A DNA stretch of 47,049 nt from Oscillospiraceae bacterium (GCA_020025595.1 JAHHRV010000015.1:1-47049), one strand, 5' to 3'; positions 14,852 through 24,858 are shown, counted from the first letter of the stretch. Notes: generated by a model from the sequence alone, not told the origin. Numbers and translations are program-made.

Positions 14852-16468
14852 TTATGCATCTAAATGGAGAAAATTGGCAATCTTTTCGCCCTTGGGCATC
14901 AGCAGGCAGTCCTCTTTGGTGATTGCTTTGAGCTTGATCACACAAATTACATACACAACACCGCCCACCAGAACGGGAACTGCGCAAAGCATTAGTTTTC
15001 CGATGGAGGAACTCAGGCTGAAGACCTGAGAGAGTGCATAGTGGACGCCCATGACGGCTGCGGACATCACAGCTGCGCTGAGCAGAGGCTTGAACATATT
15101 GCGAATCATGTGGGGCGGCTCTTCAATCACACGGCTCATGGCAAACAGGTTCAGTACGGTGATGGACACAAAGCAGCATACCGTAGCAATGGGAACGCCT
15201 ACGATGTTGATGGAAACATTTCCGGACAGATGGTAAACCATAAACAATTTCAGCGCACCGCCGATGAACATATTGATCACGGGAAGATTGACATGACCGT
15301 GGGCCTGCATAATGGTATTGGTTAACATAACTGTGGAATTAAAAATAATGCTGACAGCAAGCACCCGCATCAGATTGGTGGCAAGTACCAGATCGGTGCC
15401 CTTGTAGCCGCCCAGCAGAGCCATAATAGGCTCGGCAAGAATGCAAAGACCCAATGCACAGGGCATGGAGATGAGGGCTGTGATTCGGGATGCGGATTCC
15501 TCGGTGCTGCGGACATGGTCGTGCTGGCCGAGAGTCAGCGCACTGGTGATGGCGGGAATGGCAGATACCGTGATGGGGGTGATGAATGCGCAGGGGAGAT
15601 TGAAGATGGTCTGGGACATATTGAAGATGCCCTTCATGGAGTCAGCTGCGTCCTGGGTAAATCCGGTAGCCAGCAGCTGGGTCATGTAGACCTTAACTTC
15701 CATCATGGTGATAATTTGCAGACCGGCAGAGCCGATGGTGATGGGCACTGCGATGCGCAGCAATTCCTTTGCGATGGAGCCGTAGCTGTCCACATCCTGA
15801 GTCGGATCTCCGGCTTCAAGCGCCTGATACGCTTTGCGGAACAGGCTGAACAGGTAGATGGTAGCCACCAGGCAGCCGCCGGTGACGCCCAGAATGGCGC
15901 CGCCTGCAGCAAGGGGAATGGAATTGGTGAATCGCAGCAGCATAAATGCTGCGCCCAGTCCCACGACCAGCTTGATGACAGATTCGATGACCTGACTGAC
16001 GGAGGTGGGAATCATGTTGCCCTGACCCTGGAAAAATCCACGGAAGGCACTGATCATGCAAATCAGCAGGGCAGAGGGGCCCAGGCAGGCGATTGCAGCC
16101 CAGGCGTTAGGCTGTTGCTGAAAAGCGGCAAGCTCTCGGGCAAACAGGGTCATCAGCAGTGCGCCCACAAGACCGATGCTCATGAAGATGGTCTGGGCGG
16201 TGCGATAGATCCGCTTCATCTGCCGGGTGTTGTCCAGACTGCTGGCAGCAGAGATCATACGGCTCATGGCCAGGGGCAGTCCGGCGGTGGAGATCATCAG
16301 CAGAACCGAATAAATCTCATAGGCGGTGTTGAAATAAGCAAAACCTCTGGTACCGATGATGGAATTCAGCGGTATTTTATACAGCGCACCGATGACCTTT
16401 ACAATGGCAGTTGCCATAGCCAGCAGCGCAGCGCCATGGAGAAAGGATTGCTTTTTGGTGTTTGGCAT
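14852..16468 (-). CDS. Polysaccharide/lipid flippase, SpoVB/MurJ-like
   Basis: This 538-residue protein has about 14 transmembrane segments of the MOP superfamily (MATE/PST/MurJ). It starts KKQSFLHGAALLAMATAIVK, typical of SpoVB and related 'putative polysaccharide biosynthesis' proteins of Clostridia. SpoVB-type proteins are implicated in spore cortex formation or in moving lipid-linked precursors. The ATG at 16468 has AAGGAG seven bases upstream. It is the last gene of the operon running from recJ. No clear terminator follows before the hup promoter region. Confidence 0.85.
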   Translation of the reverse strand: MPNTKKQSFLHGAALLAMATAIVKVIGALYKIPLNSIIGTRGFAYFNTAYEIYSVLLMISTAGLPLAMSRMISAASSLDNTRQMKRIYRTAQTIFMSIGLVGALLMTLFARELAAFQQQPNAWAAIACLGPSALLICMISAFRGFFQGQGNMIPTSVSQVIESVIKLVVGLGAAFMLLRFTNSIPLAAGGAILGVTGGCLVATIYLFSLFRKAYQALEAGDPTQDVDSYGSIAKELLRIAVPITIGSAGLQIITMMEVKVYMTQLLATGFTQDAADSMKGIFNMSQTIFNLPCAFITPITVSAIPAITSALTLGQHDHVRSTEESASRITALISMPCALGLCILAEPIMALLGGYKGTDLVLATNLMRVLAVSIIFNSTVMLTNTIMQAHGHVNLPVINMFIGGALKLFMVYHLSGNVSINIVGVPIATVCCFVSITVLNLFAMSRVIEEPPHMIRNMFKPLLSAAVMSAAVMGVHYALSQVFSLSSSIGKLMLCAVPVLVGGVVYVICVIKLKAITKEDCLLMPKGEKIANFLHLDA

Positions 16469-16479
16469 GAGCAAACTCC

Positions 16480-17802
16480 TTATTCTTTTGGCTGCTCGTC
16501 AAAGAGCTTGCCCATGGCATACTCCATGGTCTCTTTTACTGCGCCGGCAATGTCCAGAGTGGGGAATTTGCCGTTGACATAGAGCTTCTTGCCGCGAACC
16601 ATGGTCATTGCCACATCGCCGCCCTTGGCGCTGAAGACCAGAGCGTTGACCACATTGTGGCAGGGCATCAGATGGGGGGCAGAGAAATCCAGCAGAACTG
16701 CGTCTGCATCCATGCCTTCTTTGATCATGCCGCACTGTTCAGCACGGCCCTGAGCCCGGGCACCGCACACGGTGGCCATCATCAGTGCTGCCTGTGCAGG
16801 CAGGGCGTTGGCCTGACCCTTGGAAGCGCGGACGCTCATTGCAGCGGCGCGCATGACTTCAAACAAATCCAGGTTGCCAGCTTCTACAGCGCCGTCAGTA
16901 CCCAGTGCCACATTCATGCCGGCCTGGACACATTCTGTGATTTCGGCGCAGCTGCGGCCCTGTTTTGCATCTGCCATGGGCAGAACAACAGCAGATGCCT
17001 TGTGCTTGCCCAGAATCTTGCGATCCATTTCGCTCAGCGCGTTGCATCCGGCGGCAGTCACGGGAACATCCAGCACACGGTGGCAGCTGAGCAGCTCGGT
17101 CTGGCTCAGGCCGGTGCGGTCCTCGCAGGAGTCGGCCTCGTCCTGACTCTGTGCCAGGTGCAGCTGGAAGCCCAGACCCTTTTCACTGGCGTAATCGGCA
17201 AGGCTCTCCCACAGGGGGTAGTTGCTGGTGTATTCGGCATAGATACCGGCATCGATCTTGATACGGCCGTTATCATAGTTGTTCCATTTTTCTACAACCC
17301 GGCGGACTTCTGCGCACTGTTCGTCCGTTCTGGGGTCAAAGTCCTCACACTGATCCACAAAACGGTAGGCAGACAGTGCAAGATTTGCTTTCATGCCGCT
17401 TTCGGCGATGACTTCTGCAGTGGCCTCGGGGTAGTAGTACAGGTCAGACACAGAAGTGATGCCAAAGCGCAGGCACTCGGCAACACCCAGTGTGGCAGCG
17501 GCCTTGGCGCAGCGGGAATCCATTTTGGCTTCCTTCTGCAGCTGGAGTTCCAGAGCCTCGGTGAGGCTGAGTTCGTCGCAGTAGCTGCGAAGCAGCGTGG
17601 TTGCGAGGTGGGTGTGGCAGTTGATGAGACCCGGCATCAGAACCATGCCGGTGCCGTCAATGATTTCGGCAGGCTGCTCTTTGGGGGGCACTTTAGCAAT
17701 ATGGACGAATTTTCCGTCGGTTATACCAACATAGCCGCCGAAAAGCACTTCCATTCGTTCGTTCATGGTCACAATGGTGACATTCGAAATTAAGGTATCC
17801 AA
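16480..17802 (-). CDS. Amidohydrolase-family protein, active site degenerate (MtaD/SsnA-like)
   Basis: This 440-residue protein has the amidohydrolase fold of methylthioadenosine/S-adenosylhomocysteine deaminases. The first metal motif is intact (CHTH, H63 and H65), the strand-5 histidine H215 is present, and D303 in LGTDGA is present. However, the E of the usual H-x-x-E is Q218, and the third metal histidine is absent (AAGCNAL, 250-256, where AAH is usual). The substrate region (usually hNPxSN) is also changed. Classic deaminase activity is therefore doubtful. It starts with TTG at 17802, eight bases after AAAGGAAG, immediately behind the hemZ stop codon. Confidence 0.8.
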   Translation of the reverse strand: MDTLISNVTIVTMNERMEVLFGGYVGITDGKFVHIAKVPPKEQPAEIIDGTGMVLMPGLINCHTHLATTLLRSYCDELSLTEALELQLQKEAKMDSRCAKAAATLGVAECLRFGITSVSDLYYYPEATAEVIAESGMKANLALSAYRFVDQCEDFDPRTDEQCAEVRRVVEKWNNYDNGRIKIDAGIYAEYTSNYPLWESLADYASEKGLGFQLHLAQSQDEADSCEDRTGLSQTELLSCHRVLDVPVTAAGCNALSEMDRKILGKHKASAVVLPMADAKQGRSCAEITECVQAGMNVALGTDGAVEAGNLDLFEVMRAAAMSVRASKGQANALPAQAALMMATVCGARAQGRAEQCGMIKEGMDADAVLLDFSAPHLMPCHNVVNALVFSAKGGDVAMTMVRGKKLYVNGKFPTLDIAGAVKETMEYAMGKLFDEQPKE

Positions 17803-17803
17803 A

Positions 17804-19261
17804 TTATATGCTTCCTTTCATCAGGTCGAACAGTTCCTCTTTCTGCTTGAGTACGTCATCAAGCATCTGGATGTACTGCTCTGGGAATTTGGGATTGTGG
17901 AACCGTTTCAGAGATCCATCGGGGAAGTTCACTTTGTTCATACCGCCGCCTCCGAGAGAGATCACGGTGTGGACTTCTTCCATCATGTAGATATTATACA
18001 GGCATTCGGTGTCGGGTTTGCACCAACCCACGTTTTCAAAGCTGCCGGACATATATTTTTGCCGGTAGAGGTAGTAGGGAATATAGCCGGCACCTCGCAG
18101 GGTGTCTTCTGCATAGCCCACCATGCGGGCGACTTCTTCCTGAGAGGACAGGCCCTGACGGTTTTCGTACAGATCGGCACCTTTCTTGATGGCCAGTGTA
18201 TGCACGGTGATGTTTTCAGGAGACAGCTCGATGACCCGGTCCAGGGATGTTTTGAAGCCCTCGTAGGTATCCGTGGGCAGACCGGCGATCAGATCCATGT
18301 TGATGCCCTTGAATCCGGCATTCACTGCCTGGTGATAGGCCCGCTCAATGTCGGCAGCGGAGTGGATTCTTCCGCAGGCCTTCAGCACGGAGTCAATCAT
18401 GGTCTGAGGATTGATGCTGATGCGGTCAGCACCGCACCGGGCGATGGTGTCCAGCTTATCCTGCTGCAGAGTGTCGGGACGACCGCCTTCCACGGTGAAT
18501 TCCAGACATCTGCTCATATCAAAGGATTCTTTGATGCAGTTCAGCAGCTGCTCCATCTGGGCAGCGCTCAATGTGGTGGGCGTGCCGCCGCCGATATAGA
18601 TCGTACGAACCTGGTGGCCGGAATTTGCCATCAACTTTCCGGTGTGGCGAATTTCGGTGAGCAGAGCCTGCAGATAAGGCTCCAGCAGCTCGGTACGCTT
18701 GCCGATGGAACGGCTGACAAAGCTGCAGTAGCTGCAGCGGGTGGGGCAAAAAGGAATGCCTACATACAAAGATACATCCGAAGGTTTCAGCAGGGCGGCT
18801 GACTTTACGGTTGCTCTGGAGCAGTCGATTGCAAGGGCTCTGCGCTGATCGGACACATAGTACACATCACGCAGCAGCCGGTCGGCTGAACGCTCGGTTC
18901 CGCCCTCCAGCAGGTGCTTTGTGGTGATTTTGGTGGGACGGACGCCGGATAAAGCACCCCAGGCAGGGGCCTTGTCCAGCAAAGGCAGCGCAGCAAGATA
19001 ATAGCTCTGCTGCAGGATCTGCCGGCGCAGCCGAACGGTTTCTTCGGCGGCCTTCAGGCGCTTGGTGGCAGAGCTTGTTTTTCCGTTTTTGGTGATCCGG
19101 GTGGTAGCGGTGAGCCAGGTGTTTCCGCGATGCAGCGTGGATACGGCACCGTCGCCTTCAAAGGGAGTCTGGGTGTTTTCCATAGGCTCCAGTGGAAACA
19201 GCGCCAGCTGCAACTGCTCAACTGCATATCGGTCGTCGTGACCGATGAGTCTCAGTTTCAT
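17804..19261 (-). CDS. hemZ: Coproporphyrinogen dehydrogenase HemZ (radical SAM)
   Basis: A 485-residue radical SAM enzyme with an N-terminal HemZ-specific domain (1-160) and the cluster motif CPTRCSYC (C172, C176, C179), followed by GGGTPT and the HemW/HemN-type barrel. HemZ is the Bacillota member of the family linked to oxygen-independent coproporphyrinogen oxidation. No other heme genes are nearby, and its true substrate in heme-poor Clostridia is unsettled. Its ATG overlaps the stop of the MBL-fold gene by four bases. Confidence 0.92.
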   Translation of the reverse strand: MKLRLIGHDDRYAVEQLQLALFPLEPMENTQTPFEGDGAVSTLHRGNTWLTATTRITKNGKTSSATKRLKAAEETVRLRRQILQQSYYLAALPLLDKAPAWGALSGVRPTKITTKHLLEGGTERSADRLLRDVYYVSDQRRALAIDCSRATVKSAALLKPSDVSLYVGIPFCPTRCSYCSFVSRSIGKRTELLEPYLQALLTEIRHTGKLMANSGHQVRTIYIGGGTPTTLSAAQMEQLLNCIKESFDMSRCLEFTVEGGRPDTLQQDKLDTIARCGADRISINPQTMIDSVLKACGRIHSAADIERAYHQAVNAGFKGINMDLIAGLPTDTYEGFKTSLDRVIELSPENITVHTLAIKKGADLYENRQGLSSQEEVARMVGYAEDTLRGAGYIPYYLYRQKYMSGSFENVGWCKPDTECLYNIYMMEEVHTVISLGGGGMNKVNFPDGSLKRFHNPKFPEQYIQMLDDVLKQKEELFDLMKGSI

Positions 19262-19854
19262 AGGACGCCTCCCAGGTAGGGATTGTGTTTCTTCTCGTAG
19301 AAAAGGGTGCTTTCCCCGCCGTGGCCGGGGTGGATGGCATAGTCTTTGGTAATGTCAGAAAGTCGCTGCAGACTCTTGAGCATGCGGCTTCCATCGCCGC
19401 CGGGAAGATCCGTTCTGCCACAGGAACCGGCAAACAGCGTGTCGCCTGTGAACATATCTTCGCCGAAGTCCAGACATACAGATCCAGGGGTATGACCGGG
19501 GGTGGAAAGTACGGTAAAGGTCATTCCTGCCAGGGTGAGGGTATCGCCCTCGTGATAGGTGTCGGTGTAGTAGAGATTACCTGCGGTGAGCATATGGGGC
19601 ATGGCTTCTTCTTCCTGATTGATATAAACCAGGCAGTTGGTCTTGCATACCATTGCCTTTACCGCGCCCACATGGTCAAAGTGGCCGTGGGTCAGCAGGA
19701 TGGCTTCCACTTTCAGACCATGCGACTGCACATGGCGAAGAATTTCGTCTGCTTCATAACCGGGGTCGATGACCAGACAGTTTTCGCACCCTTTCTGATA
19801 AAGAATATAGGTGTTTGTTTGATAATCCCCAAGGGGAAGTCGAATTATTTCCAT
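19258..19854 (-). CDS. MBL-fold metallo-hydrolase (glyoxalase II-like, YqgX type)
   Basis: A 198-residue cytosolic protein with the metal-binding motif THGHFDH (55-61), a further His in STPGHTPGS, the metal-bridging Asp in FTGDTLF and a final HPGHGG. Length and motif order match the small hydroxyacylglutathione hydrolase-like family. The substrate is unknown. It overlaps dtd by one base and hemZ by four, inside the recJ-rel operon. Confidence 0.9.
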   Translation of the reverse strand: MEIIRLPLGDYQTNTYILYQKGCENCLVIDPGYEADEILRHVQSHGLKVEAILLTHGHFDHVGAVKAMVCKTNCLVYINQEEEAMPHMLTAGNLYYTDTYHEGDTLTLAGMTFTVLSTPGHTPGSVCLDFGEDMFTGDTLFAGSCGRTDLPGGDGSRMLKSLQRLSDITKDYAIHPGHGGESTLFYEKKHNPYLGGVL

Positions 19855-20318
19855 TAGCCTCTCCTCCGGTCCAGTAATTCATCGGTATCTAAAATCAGGG
19901 TCACGGGGCCGTCGTTGATGGACTCTACCTTCATATCGGCACCGAAACGGCCGTGCTGGGGTTCGTAACCCAGCTCCGTGCAGATTTCCAGAAAACGCTC
20001 ATACATGGCGTTGCCCAGTTCCGGGCCGGCGGCACCGGTGAAGCTGGGGCGGCGGCCCTTGCGGCAGTTGCCGTACAGGGTGAACTGGCTGACGACCATT
20101 ACCTGACCGCCGACCTGCTCCAGTCCTAGATTCATCTTGCCATTTTCATCTTCAAAAATCCGCAGACCCAGGGCTTTTTCTGCCAGGGCACGGCATTCTT
20201 TTTCGGTATCTTCGGGGCCTACACCCAGAAGAATGAGGAATCCTTTTCCAATTTCTCCCACACGCTGTCCGTCGATGGTGACAGATGCAGATTTGACACG
20301 GGTTAAAATCGCACGCAT
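19854..20318 (-). CDS. dtd: D-aminoacyl-tRNA deacylase
   Basis: A 154-residue protein that frees tRNA from D-amino acids. The two family motifs are visible: VVSQFTLYG (about 75-83) and the C-terminal NDGPVT (in place of the commoner NxGPVT). Length is normal. It follows rel by 27 bases, the order found in many Bacillota. Confidence 0.94.
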   Translation of the reverse strand: MRAILTRVKSASVTIDGQRVGEIGKGFLILLGVGPEDTEKECRALAEKALGLRIFEDENGKMNLGLEQVGGQVMVVSQFTLYGNCRKGRRPSFTGAAGPELGNAMYERFLEICTELGYEPQHGRFGADMKVESINDGPVTLILDTDELLDRRRG

Positions 20319-20345
20319 GTGCTACCTCCAAAAATCATAGTTTGT

Positions 20346-22538
20346 TTAGTTTTGTCCGCGACGGGTGCCGAGGACATCCCGGATGTTCAGCAGTTTGCTG
20401 CGGATGGTATCCAGTTCAGCCACATCCTTCACTTCAAAGCGAACGGTAAACACACTGTGGCCGTTGGGCAGATCCTTGCCGTTGAGCTCCTTGACACGGA
20501 CGCGGGCTGTGGTCATGGTGCTTGCAAGATCCAGCAGCAGGCCGTCTCTTGTCAGGCACTCCAGCTCCAGCGTGGTTTCAAAGGGCTGGTTATCTTCGTT
20601 GGCCCAGCGGACCCGGACCCAGCGGGCGGCTTCCTTGGGGTCATCCCGGTGGGCAGCATTGGGGCAGTCGGCCCGGTGAATGGAAACACCATAGCCCTTG
20701 GTGACGAAGCCCACAATGGCATCGCCGGGGACAGGTGCGCAGCACTTGGAGAATTTGATCATGCACGAGTCGATGTCTTCCACGATCACGCCGTTGACGG
20801 CATGACGGTTGCAGCGGGCTACGTCGGAATCCGGTGTCAGCTTCATGGGTACAGAGGATGTTTTTTCTGTGGCCTGTACCTTGATGCTGCGATTCACATC
20901 GTCGCGGATCCTGCCGACTGCCTTGGCAGCGGTCAGACCGCCGTAGCCGATGGCTGCATACATATCGTCCCAATCTTCAAACGACAGCTTTTCAAGCAGG
21001 GCGGGGGCGACCTCGGGATCGTTGATGATGCTCAGGGGCAGGCTCATCCGCTTCATTTCAGCTTCAAAGCTGGAACGGCCGTGGACAATATTCTCGTCCC
21101 GGCGCTCTTTCTTGAACCACTGCTTGATCTTGGTCCGGGCCTGGTTGGACTGGCAGATGTTCAGCCAGTCACGGCTGGGGCCGCGGGCAGACTTGGAGGT
21201 CAGAATCTCGATGATATCGCCATTTTTCAGTTTGGAGTCGATATTGACAATGCGGTTGTTGACCTTTGCGCCGACCATGGCATTGCCGACACCGGAGTGA
21301 ATGGCGTATGCAAAGTCGATGGGGGTGGAGCCTGCGGGCAGGCTGACGATCTTTCCCTTGGGGGTGAAGACGAAGACTTCGTCGTCGAACATATCGATCT
21401 TCAGCGAGCTGACATAGTCTTCTGCATCGGTATCCTGCTGGCTTTCCAGCAGACGGCGCACCCATTCGAAGTTCTTTTCTTCGCCGGTGCCGGTGCCCTG
21501 CTTGTACTTCCAGTGGGCAGCAATACCGTATTCAGCAGTCTCGTGCATCTCCCAGGTGCGGATCTGCACCTCGAAGGGAATACCCTGAGTGCCGATGACG
21601 GTGGTGTGCAGAGACTGGTACATATTGGGCTTGGGGGTGGAAATATAGTCCTTAAATCTGCCGGGGACCAGATTGAACAGGTCGTGGACATGACCCAGAA
21701 CATTGTAGCAGTCGGGGATGGTATCCACGATCACGCGGAAGGCGTACAGGTCGTACATCTCTTCCAGAGTCTTGTTCTGTGCCTTCATCTTCCGGTAGAT
21801 GGAGTATACATGCTTGATTCTGCCGTAGGTGGTGTTGCGGATTCCCATAGAGGAAAGCCGATTCTGAATGGTGCTCTGAATGGTGCGCATAAAGGCTTCG
21901 TCCTGCTCTTTGTGGGCATTCAGATAGGACATCAGTTCGTTGTAGCCGTCCGGGTCCAGATACCGCAGAGCGATATCTTCCAGCTCCCATTTGATCTTCT
22001 GCATACCAAGACGGTGTGCCAGAGGTGCGTAGATATCCATGGTTTCCCGGCATTTTGAAATCTGCTTTTCCGGGGTCTGGTACTGCATGGTGCGCATATT
22101 GTGGAGTCGGTCAGCGATTTTGATCAGCACGACCCGGATGTCCTTGGACATGGCCATGAACATTTTACGCAGGTTTTCCATCTGCTGCTGTTCGTGGGTG
22201 GTGAACTCCACACGGGTCAGCTTGGTGACACCCTCTACCAGTTCAGCAACGGTAGGGTTGAAGAGCTTGGCGATTTCGTCGTGGGATGCATCGGTATCTT
22301 CAATGCAGTCGTGGAGCAGGGCTCCCAGAATGGCATCCGTATCCAGACCCATTTCTGCGACGATTTCTGCAACAGCCAGAGGATGAATGATATAGGGGGA
22401 GCCGTCCTTGCGCTTTTGGAATTTGTGCTTCTCGTTTGCGTACTGGACAGCCTTATTTACAATTCCGAGATCGGTGCCGGGCATATATTTGTTGATGGCC
22501 TGTACCATACTGTCATAGTGTTCTTCGTAAGTTTCCAT
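20346..22538 (-). CDS. rel: Bifunctional (p)ppGpp synthetase/hydrolase Rel
   Basis: The 730-residue protein makes and degrades the stringent-response alarmone. It has the HD hydrolase domain (HPLA from residue 52; HD at 76-77 followed by EDTD), the synthetase domain (YDLYAFRVIV and EVQIRTWEMHETAEYGIAAHWKYK, 20 residues or more apart), TGS (about 395-455), a zinc-finger-like region (CCAPVPGD) and a C-terminal ACT domain. All hydrolase residues are present, so it is bifunctional rather than a RelA-only synthetase. It is followed by dtd and preceded by recJ by six bases. Confidence 0.96.
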   Translation of the reverse strand: METYEEHYDSMVQAINKYMPGTDLGIVNKAVQYANEKHKFQKRKDGSPYIIHPLAVAEIVAEMGLDTDAILGALLHDCIEDTDASHDEIAKLFNPTVAELVEGVTKLTRVEFTTHEQQQMENLRKMFMAMSKDIRVVLIKIADRLHNMRTMQYQTPEKQISKCRETMDIYAPLAHRLGMQKIKWELEDIALRYLDPDGYNELMSYLNAHKEQDEAFMRTIQSTIQNRLSSMGIRNTTYGRIKHVYSIYRKMKAQNKTLEEMYDLYAFRVIVDTIPDCYNVLGHVHDLFNLVPGRFKDYISTPKPNMYQSLHTTVIGTQGIPFEVQIRTWEMHETAEYGIAAHWKYKQGTGTGEEKNFEWVRRLLESQQDTDAEDYVSSLKIDMFDDEVFVFTPKGKIVSLPAGSTPIDFAYAIHSGVGNAMVGAKVNNRIVNIDSKLKNGDIIEILTSKSARGPSRDWLNICQSNQARTKIKQWFKKERRDENIVHGRSSFEAEMKRMSLPLSIINDPEVAPALLEKLSFEDWDDMYAAIGYGGLTAAKAVGRIRDDVNRSIKVQATEKTSSVPMKLTPDSDVARCNRHAVNGVIVEDIDSCMIKFSKCCAPVPGDAIVGFVTKGYGVSIHRADCPNAAHRDDPKEAARWVRVRWANEDNQPFETTLELECLTRDGLLLDLASTMTTARVRVKELNGKDLPNGHSVFTVRFEVKDVAELDTIRSKLLNIRDVLGTRRGQN

Positions 22539-22544
22539 AAACGA

Positions 22545-24599
22545 TCAACTCCCTTTACTTTGCAGAAGGGTCTGCATGGTTTTGCTTTGGTTCAGATCTG
22601 CCTTGGTGCTGCGGTGCTGCAGCTCGATGGCAATGTATTTGTGCTGACGGTGCATGGTCAGAAGACCCACATCAGCGAAGATATCCAGACAGGCCAGGAG
22701 CTTTCCAAGGCTCAGAGGCTTGCCGGAACGACGGACGATCTTGCGGCACAGACACATGGGATTTTCCTGGATGGATGTGCCACAGCTTGCCAGGTAGCGC
22801 CACACATCGCCCAGAGTGCTTCGGTCGGGAAGCAGAGGTGCCGGGTCGGTAATGGGCCGGCCGGTGCGCAGGCTGGCGTATTCGTAAAGCTCCGGGGAAC
22901 ATTCTGCGTTGCAGGAGGGACGGATATCCAGCACATTCATCTGGACGGTGCGCTCTCCCCGGTAGTCGTTAATCTGTGCATTAAATGCCACATCTACCAG
23001 ATCTCCCTGTGCAATGGACGCACTCTGAGGGGTGTTGGAGAAGTAGATGGCGTTGATGATACCGTAGTTGCTGCGAAGTCGCAGACGCATATGGCGGCCG
23101 CTGCCGACCATGGTGATCCGGTCCACACAGAGCTTTTCCATGGCGAAAACCGGCTTGGGGCAGCCGTTGCCGCAGGGCTCCAGAATGGCCAGTGCGTCTA
23201 CATTGTGGACGGTAAACAGTTCCGGCGGTATCACGCAGTCCACATCCAGTACCGTTCTGGGGGTGCTGGAGGCATAGAAGTGGGATGCCAGTGTACACAT
23301 GGCATTGCGGAACTGGGGGATATTTTGCCGGGCGATGGTAAAGCCTGCGGCCAGCTCGTGACCGCCGTAGCTTTCCAGCATATCGGAAAGGGCAGTCAGG
23401 GAAGAGAACAGATTGAAGCCGCCGAAGCTTCTGGAGCTGGCTTTTCCGTGCTCTCCGTCCAGACAGATCAGGAAGGTGGGGCAGCAGTATTCTTCTGCCA
23501 TCCGGGAGGCGACAATGCCCACAACACCCTGGTGCCAGCGGTCGTCTGCCAGGACGATAGCCTCCGGGGGCTTTCCGTCGGGAAGCATGGACACGGCCTG
23601 ATTGTAGATTTCGGATTCCACACTCTGACGCTGGCGGTTCAGCTCGCAAAGCTTCTTTGCAAGTTCCTCGGCAAGGGCCTCGTCATCGGTCAGGCACAGA
23701 TTCAGCGCCAGGTCGATCTGTCCCATTCTGCCGGCGGCATTGATTCTGGGGGCCAGATTATAGCCGATGGTGGATGCACACAGGGTATCGCAGGAACAGC
23801 CGCATTCTTTCATCAGTGCTGCAAATCCGGGGCGCTTGGTGTGCCGCAGAGATTCCAGACCTCTGGAGACGAACACCCGGTTTTCTCCGTGCAGCAGCAT
23901 TACATCTGCTACGGTGCCCATACAGACCATATCGGCATATTCATCAAGGACTTCCTCCTGACTGCCGGAAAGGGCAGCTGCCAGCTTGAAGGCCACGCCC
24001 ACGCCGGACAGATTTTTGTGGGGGTAAGTATCATCGGGACGGTGCGGATCTACGATGGCGACGGCCTGGGGGAGCTGGTCTTTGCACTCGTGGTGGTCGG
24101 TGATGACTAGATCGATTCCCAGCTCCTTGCACAGCAATGCCTCGTCAATGGCGGTGATGCCGCAGTCCACGCTGACGATGAGCTTTACGCCCTCATCATG
24201 GAGCTGATGCACCGCCAGAGGATTCAGACCGTAGCCCTCTTCCATGCGGCTGGGGATATAGCTGATACAGTCGGCGCCGTTCTTTCGCAGAAAATCCGTC
24301 AGAAGACTGGTGGCGGTGATGCCGTCCACATCATAGTCGCCGAACACGGCGATTTTTTCGCCCCGTTCCATAGCGAGTCCCACACGCCCTGCGGCAAGAT
24401 CCATATCGGTCATCAAAAAGGGATCGTGCAAGGTAGCGTTGCAGTCCAAATATGCATGGGCCTGCTGGGTATCGGAGATACCTCTGGAAGCCAGGACCAT
24501 GGCACTCAGCGGAGGATAACCTCCCGTTACAAGCGCGTTCACAGCATCCATCCGCGGTGCTGTGACATTCCAATTTCCATACTTCAAAGCAATACACAT
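22545..24599 (-). CDS. recJ: Single-stranded-DNA-specific exonuclease RecJ
   Basis: A 684-residue DHH-family 5'-3' exonuclease for recombination and mismatch repair. The catalytic motifs are visible: GDYDVDG (87-93), VDCG and TDHHE in the DHH domain, and the later DHHA1 and OB regions. The last ~150 residues are a variable tail. The ATG at 24599 lacks a strong ribosome site and lies only about 16 bases after the predicted transcription start. It heads the long operon that runs down to the flippase at 14852. Confidence 0.94.
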   Translation of the reverse strand: MCIALKYGNWNVTAPRMDAVNALVTGGYPPLSAMVLASRGISDTQQAHAYLDCNATLHDPFLMTDMDLAAGRVGLAMERGEKIAVFGDYDVDGITATSLLTDFLRKNGADCISYIPSRMEEGYGLNPLAVHQLHDEGVKLIVSVDCGITAIDEALLCKELGIDLVITDHHECKDQLPQAVAIVDPHRPDDTYPHKNLSGVGVAFKLAAALSGSQEEVLDEYADMVCMGTVADVMLLHGENRVFVSRGLESLRHTKRPGFAALMKECGCSCDTLCASTIGYNLAPRINAAGRMGQIDLALNLCLTDDEALAEELAKKLCELNRQRQSVESEIYNQAVSMLPDGKPPEAIVLADDRWHQGVVGIVASRMAEEYCCPTFLICLDGEHGKASSRSFGGFNLFSSLTALSDMLESYGGHELAAGFTIARQNIPQFRNAMCTLASHFYASSTPRTVLDVDCVIPPELFTVHNVDALAILEPCGNGCPKPVFAMEKLCVDRITMVGSGRHMRLRLRSNYGIINAIYFSNTPQSASIAQGDLVDVAFNAQINDYRGERTVQMNVLDIRPSCNAECSPELYEYASLRTGRPITDPAPLLPDRSTLGDVWRYLASCGTSIQENPMCLCRKIVRRSGKPLSLGKLLACLDIFADVGLLTMHRQHKYIAIELQHRSTKADLNQSKTMQTLLQSKGS

Positions 24600-24621
24600 C
24601 CATTATAAATCATTTCCAATT

Positions 24622-24650
24622 ATTATAACAAAAAATACTGGAATACACAA
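24622..24650 (-). promoter_or_regulatory. Promoter of the recJ-rel-dtd operon
   Basis: TTGTGT (24645-24650), 17-base spacer, TATAAT (24622-24627) on the minus strand, placing the start about 16 bases before the recJ ATG. Confidence 0.7.
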
Positions 24651-24737
24651 TAGCTAAGGGCAAAATTTTGGCGTAAACGGACGGGAAAAATTAGAAACTT
24701 CAGGCAGGGGATTTGCTGGGAAAATCTGTGCAATCGC

Positions 24738-24766
24738 TTGAACCTGTGGGGGTGTTCTGCTATAAT
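24738..24766 (+). promoter_or_regulatory. Promoter of the first Wzy-like gene
   Basis: TTGAAC (24738-24743), 17-base spacer, TATAAT (24761-24766). The start would fall near 24773, which excludes an in-frame ATG at 24775 and supports 24859. Confidence 0.8.
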
Positions 24767-24858
24767 ACACTGGGATGCGTTATAATTTTACAGTGCTTCA
24801 GAAAAAAGCATTTTTACTGGCGCTTTACCGAAAAAGAAGAACGAAATGCGGTGATTCT

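Noticed and set aside
20319..24110. Very long open frames on the plus strand opposite rel and recJ (579 and 669 codons)
   Set aside because: They are shadows of strongly biased codons on the other strand, with no ribosome sites or recognisable domains.
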